Shown in pieces: positions 63,101-64,000 of a stretch of 64,000 nt of DNA. The stretch comes from UKL13-3 sp044353855 (GTDB taxonomy: Bacteria; Bacteroidota; Bacteroidia; UKL13-3): NCBI GenBank assembly GCA_044353855.1, contig JBILBF010000001.1, positions 682,001 to 746,000 of the forward strand, read 5' to 3'. The notes below the pieces were generated by a model. It saw only the letters and a list, made by a program, of their open reading frames with translations, ran no database searches and was not told the DNA's origin. A program made the translations under genes and the position numbers. Every line of letters begins with the position of its first letter. Positions within the stretch are counted from its first letter, which is position 1.

Positions 63101-64000
63101 TACAGCACCGGGTTCAAGTTTTTATGTAACAGGAAGCAGAAGATTGGCTTTGGGTGTAAATTATTTTTGGGTAACCTATGACGTTAGCAATTCAGCAACA
63201 CCATCAAATTTTTTAGATGCTGCAATTGATAGTGTTGAGTTGGGTGGAGTGAACCAAAGTTTGTTGGTGAGCGACCCAGCAGGAAACCGTCAAATTGCAC
63301 CCAGGTTAAATGGTAACTATAATATAGGATCAGGTCAAACGTATACCAATTTAACTGCTGCTTTTTCTGACTTAAATTTACTGGGTGTAAGTGGTCCGGT
63401 TACGTTTACTTTAAAAGATGCAACATACGACTCGCTTATTACTTCAGAAGTATTCCCTATTGTACTTTCACCTTATGTTGGTTCATCGTCCATCAATACC
63501 GTAACCATTATGCCCGATTTGGGTGTTGCTGCAACCATTGCTGCTGCTCATTCTGCAGCATTTGAACTGAATGGAGGCGATAATTTTATTTTTGATGGTC
63601 GCCAAGGAGGTGTTGGTTCGTTTGTACCGGGCAGCAGTTTAATTATTAGCAATGCCTTTAACCCTGCATTCCGTTTGTTAAACGATGCTACGAGCAATAC
63701 CATTAAGTATTGCGATTTGCGCTCTAATAACAATATAGCAGCAGGTACAGCAGGTGCAGGAGTTGTAAATTTTGGAACCACCACAGGTGCCAATGGAAAT
63801 GATAGCAACAGTATTAAATATTGCGATATTCACGATGCAGGGTTAAATTTATTAGCAGTAGGAATTTCGTCTATTGGTTCGGCTACTACTGTAGCTGCCA
63901 ATAATGATGCAAATGTGGTAGATAGCAATAATGTATATGATTATTGCAATGTATCAAATGCTACAGCAGCAGTATACATAGGTGCCAATAATAGTACCTG
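60123..64000 (+). CDS. Giant secreted beta-helix protein, 3' end beyond the window
   Basis: An ATG at 60123 opens a frame that stays free of stops for at least 1292 codons to the window end. A signal peptide (LSSLLGLVIFTFVLGISNS then KAQA) is followed by a first parallel beta-helix (about 40-910): TYSTIKMAIDSLNAFGV, then many short Asn-rich turns such as NNNTIQNCTITLN. A BNR-associated N-terminal-type domain follows (about 916-1060, AKVYYTGSDTNFATTQLFG, NYFWVTYDV), then a second domain of the first kind (SGQTYTNLTAAFSDLN). The same domain types occur in the 1770-residue protein at 33759. A T9SS sorting domain is expected beyond the edge but is not seen. Confidence 0.85.
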   Translation, partial: MINQLLHSTQKALSSLLGLVIFTFVLGISNSKAQALTGIKTVPGTYSTIKMAIDSLNAFGVGAGGVTINVAAGHTETLTAGLVLTATGTVADPIVFQKSGVGANPVITAFAGTLLASSTGNIDVMWTFQGSDYVTVNGINLAEAVGNTTQATMMEVGYGFYKVSGTDGNNNNTIQNCTITLNRNNITAASAGPRANATGSVGIEVVNATSSNVGTALSVTSVAGASSNNKFYGNTIQNVGFGILLSGFAASSPYTLADLNNDIGGTSLLTGNTIINFGGGIGATAQCGAILINNQWSFNISYNTVNNNTGVGVNHAVTNRGIWLFGSSAGASCDINFNTITISGGASTSTIDWCLDLEMAQTGANGNTINVNNNQFLNCNKTAASTVAFTAVWLNTAATTVNVNNNYFYGWSYAGTGITQVILSQLACGTLNILNNTIDSTVLTGTTATGTHYNIGVTVAPTVALNVNNNSITRTILTTAGAGSKTLYGIYYTGSTPSNNFIGNTVNNITRNGTTGGTTIGIYQTGGLNGTSTTTVRRNTISNFSIDGTGTGSNMYGIQASTGTIIIDSNEIFNLTCVKTTGSSAMYGIYDISSPNNEQYNSNKIYNLTHNGTGIVYGMYIFSTTGVRTISYNTIYNFLGNGTMAGIINTSSVPSIFNNKIYDLTTNNTAALILSGIAFTSSTAGNVRVYNNLISNLFAPLSNGATVETVRGINITSTTALVNYGIYNNTININATSSGINFSTAGIFHTYSVTATSATLDLRNNIIVNTSTPNGTGRSSVIRRSVANDLNNFSTLSNRNLLFAGTPSATQLIYNDGTNFDQTLANYVARVTPRDTNSVSENPIFLSTVGSSPQFLKLDSTIATFSEASARNISGITSDFGNTIRAGNTGYTGVGGAPDMGAWEANNLGQPINQMVFDSASAVQRLGLLPVGSTNNPVLRVAVYGTNGYNALETTSFKINTSTTSSLLDIANAKVYYTGSDTNFATTQLFGTTTAPGSSFYVTGSRRLALGVNYFWVTYDVSNSATPSNFLDAAIDSVELGGVNQSLLVSDPAGNRQIAPRLNGNYNIGSGQTYTNLTAAFSDLNLLGVSGPVTFTLKDATYDSLITSEVFPIVLSPYVGSSSINTVTIMPDLGVAATIAAAHSAAFELNGGDNFIFDGRQGGVGSFVPGSSLIISNAFNPAFRLLNDATSNTIKYCDLRSNNNIAAGTAGAGVVNFGTTTGANGNDSNSIKYCDIHDAGLNLLAVGISSIGSATTVAANNDANVVDSNNVYDYCNVSNATAAVYIGANNST

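Noticed and set aside
1..64000. Integrated mobile element or defence island
   Set aside because: No integrase, transposase, phage, toxin-antitoxin or restriction gene was found, and base composition looks even; the genes are mostly housekeeping or surface proteins.

Overview
The window reads as ordinary chromosome from a low-GC member of the Bacteroidota. Four things point there. Three TonB-dependent receptors carry an N-terminal carboxypeptidase-regulatory-like domain. Several giant secreted proteins have a signal peptide and a Type IX secretion (T9SS) C-terminal sorting domain. There is a DUF4249 lipoprotein beside a TonB receptor. Several promoters fit the Bacteroidota -7 form TAnnTTTG, and TTG starts are likely in places. 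The family within the phylum cannot be fixed from sequence alone. I see no integrase, phage gene, tRNA, rRNA, CRISPR array or intact insertion sequence.

Layout. 0-5.7 kb: housekeeping and amino-acid metabolism (sucD, cystathionine gamma-synthase/lyase family, prmA, kbl) with a TerB-like and a YceI-like protein. 5.7-18.4 kb: two surface modules, each a TonB receptor followed by a T9SS-secreted protein; the first sits behind six 11-bp-phased TTAAC repeats that look like a Pho-box array. Thiamine pyrophosphokinase lies between the modules, flanked by heptad-repeat tracts. 18.7-24.7 kb: sensor kinase, cyclase-type hydrolase, pseudouridine synthase, inositol-monophosphatase-like enzyme and an S41 protease. 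24.7-28.7 kb: peptidoglycan-sugar recycling (amino-sugar kinase, murQ, anmK). 28.8-33.6 kb: alkyltransferase-like protein, ComM-like ATPase, DUF255 thioredoxin-like protein and a caspase-like protein. 33.8-42.3 kb: a 1770-residue T9SS protein, formiminotransferase-cyclodeaminase and a beta-helix lipoprotein. 42.4-47.9 kb: a TIGR01777 epimerase divergent from a MerR/B12-binding regulator, enoyl-CoA hydratase, ComEC, and a decayed second copy of anmK. 47.9-52.4 kb: an amino-acid dehydrogenase, then kynureninase and kynurenine 3-monooxygenase. 52.4-60 kb: GIY-YIG protein, NTF2-like protein, a DUF4249/TonB-receptor pair, APC permease, a 48-residue Cys-rich membrane protein and a homocysteine S-methyltransferase. 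60.1 kb to the end: an open-ended beta-helix secreted protein.

The most unusual material is non-coding. (1) At least nine tracts of degenerate but strictly 7-bp-phased repeats lie between genes; their consensus differs from tract to tract while the 7-bp step stays. (2) A family of small hairpins has a conserved core of about 12 bp (GAGCGnAGYCGA) between arms that vary yet stay complementary. One pair sits in frame inside the permease gene and one forms the tail of the GIY-YIG gene. (3) The Pho-box-like array lies before the first TonB receptor. Protein-level oddities include an esterase-fold secreted protein without its nucleophile serine, a TrpF-like protein without the catalytic cysteine, a CarH-like B12 regulator and a stand-alone caspase-like protein.
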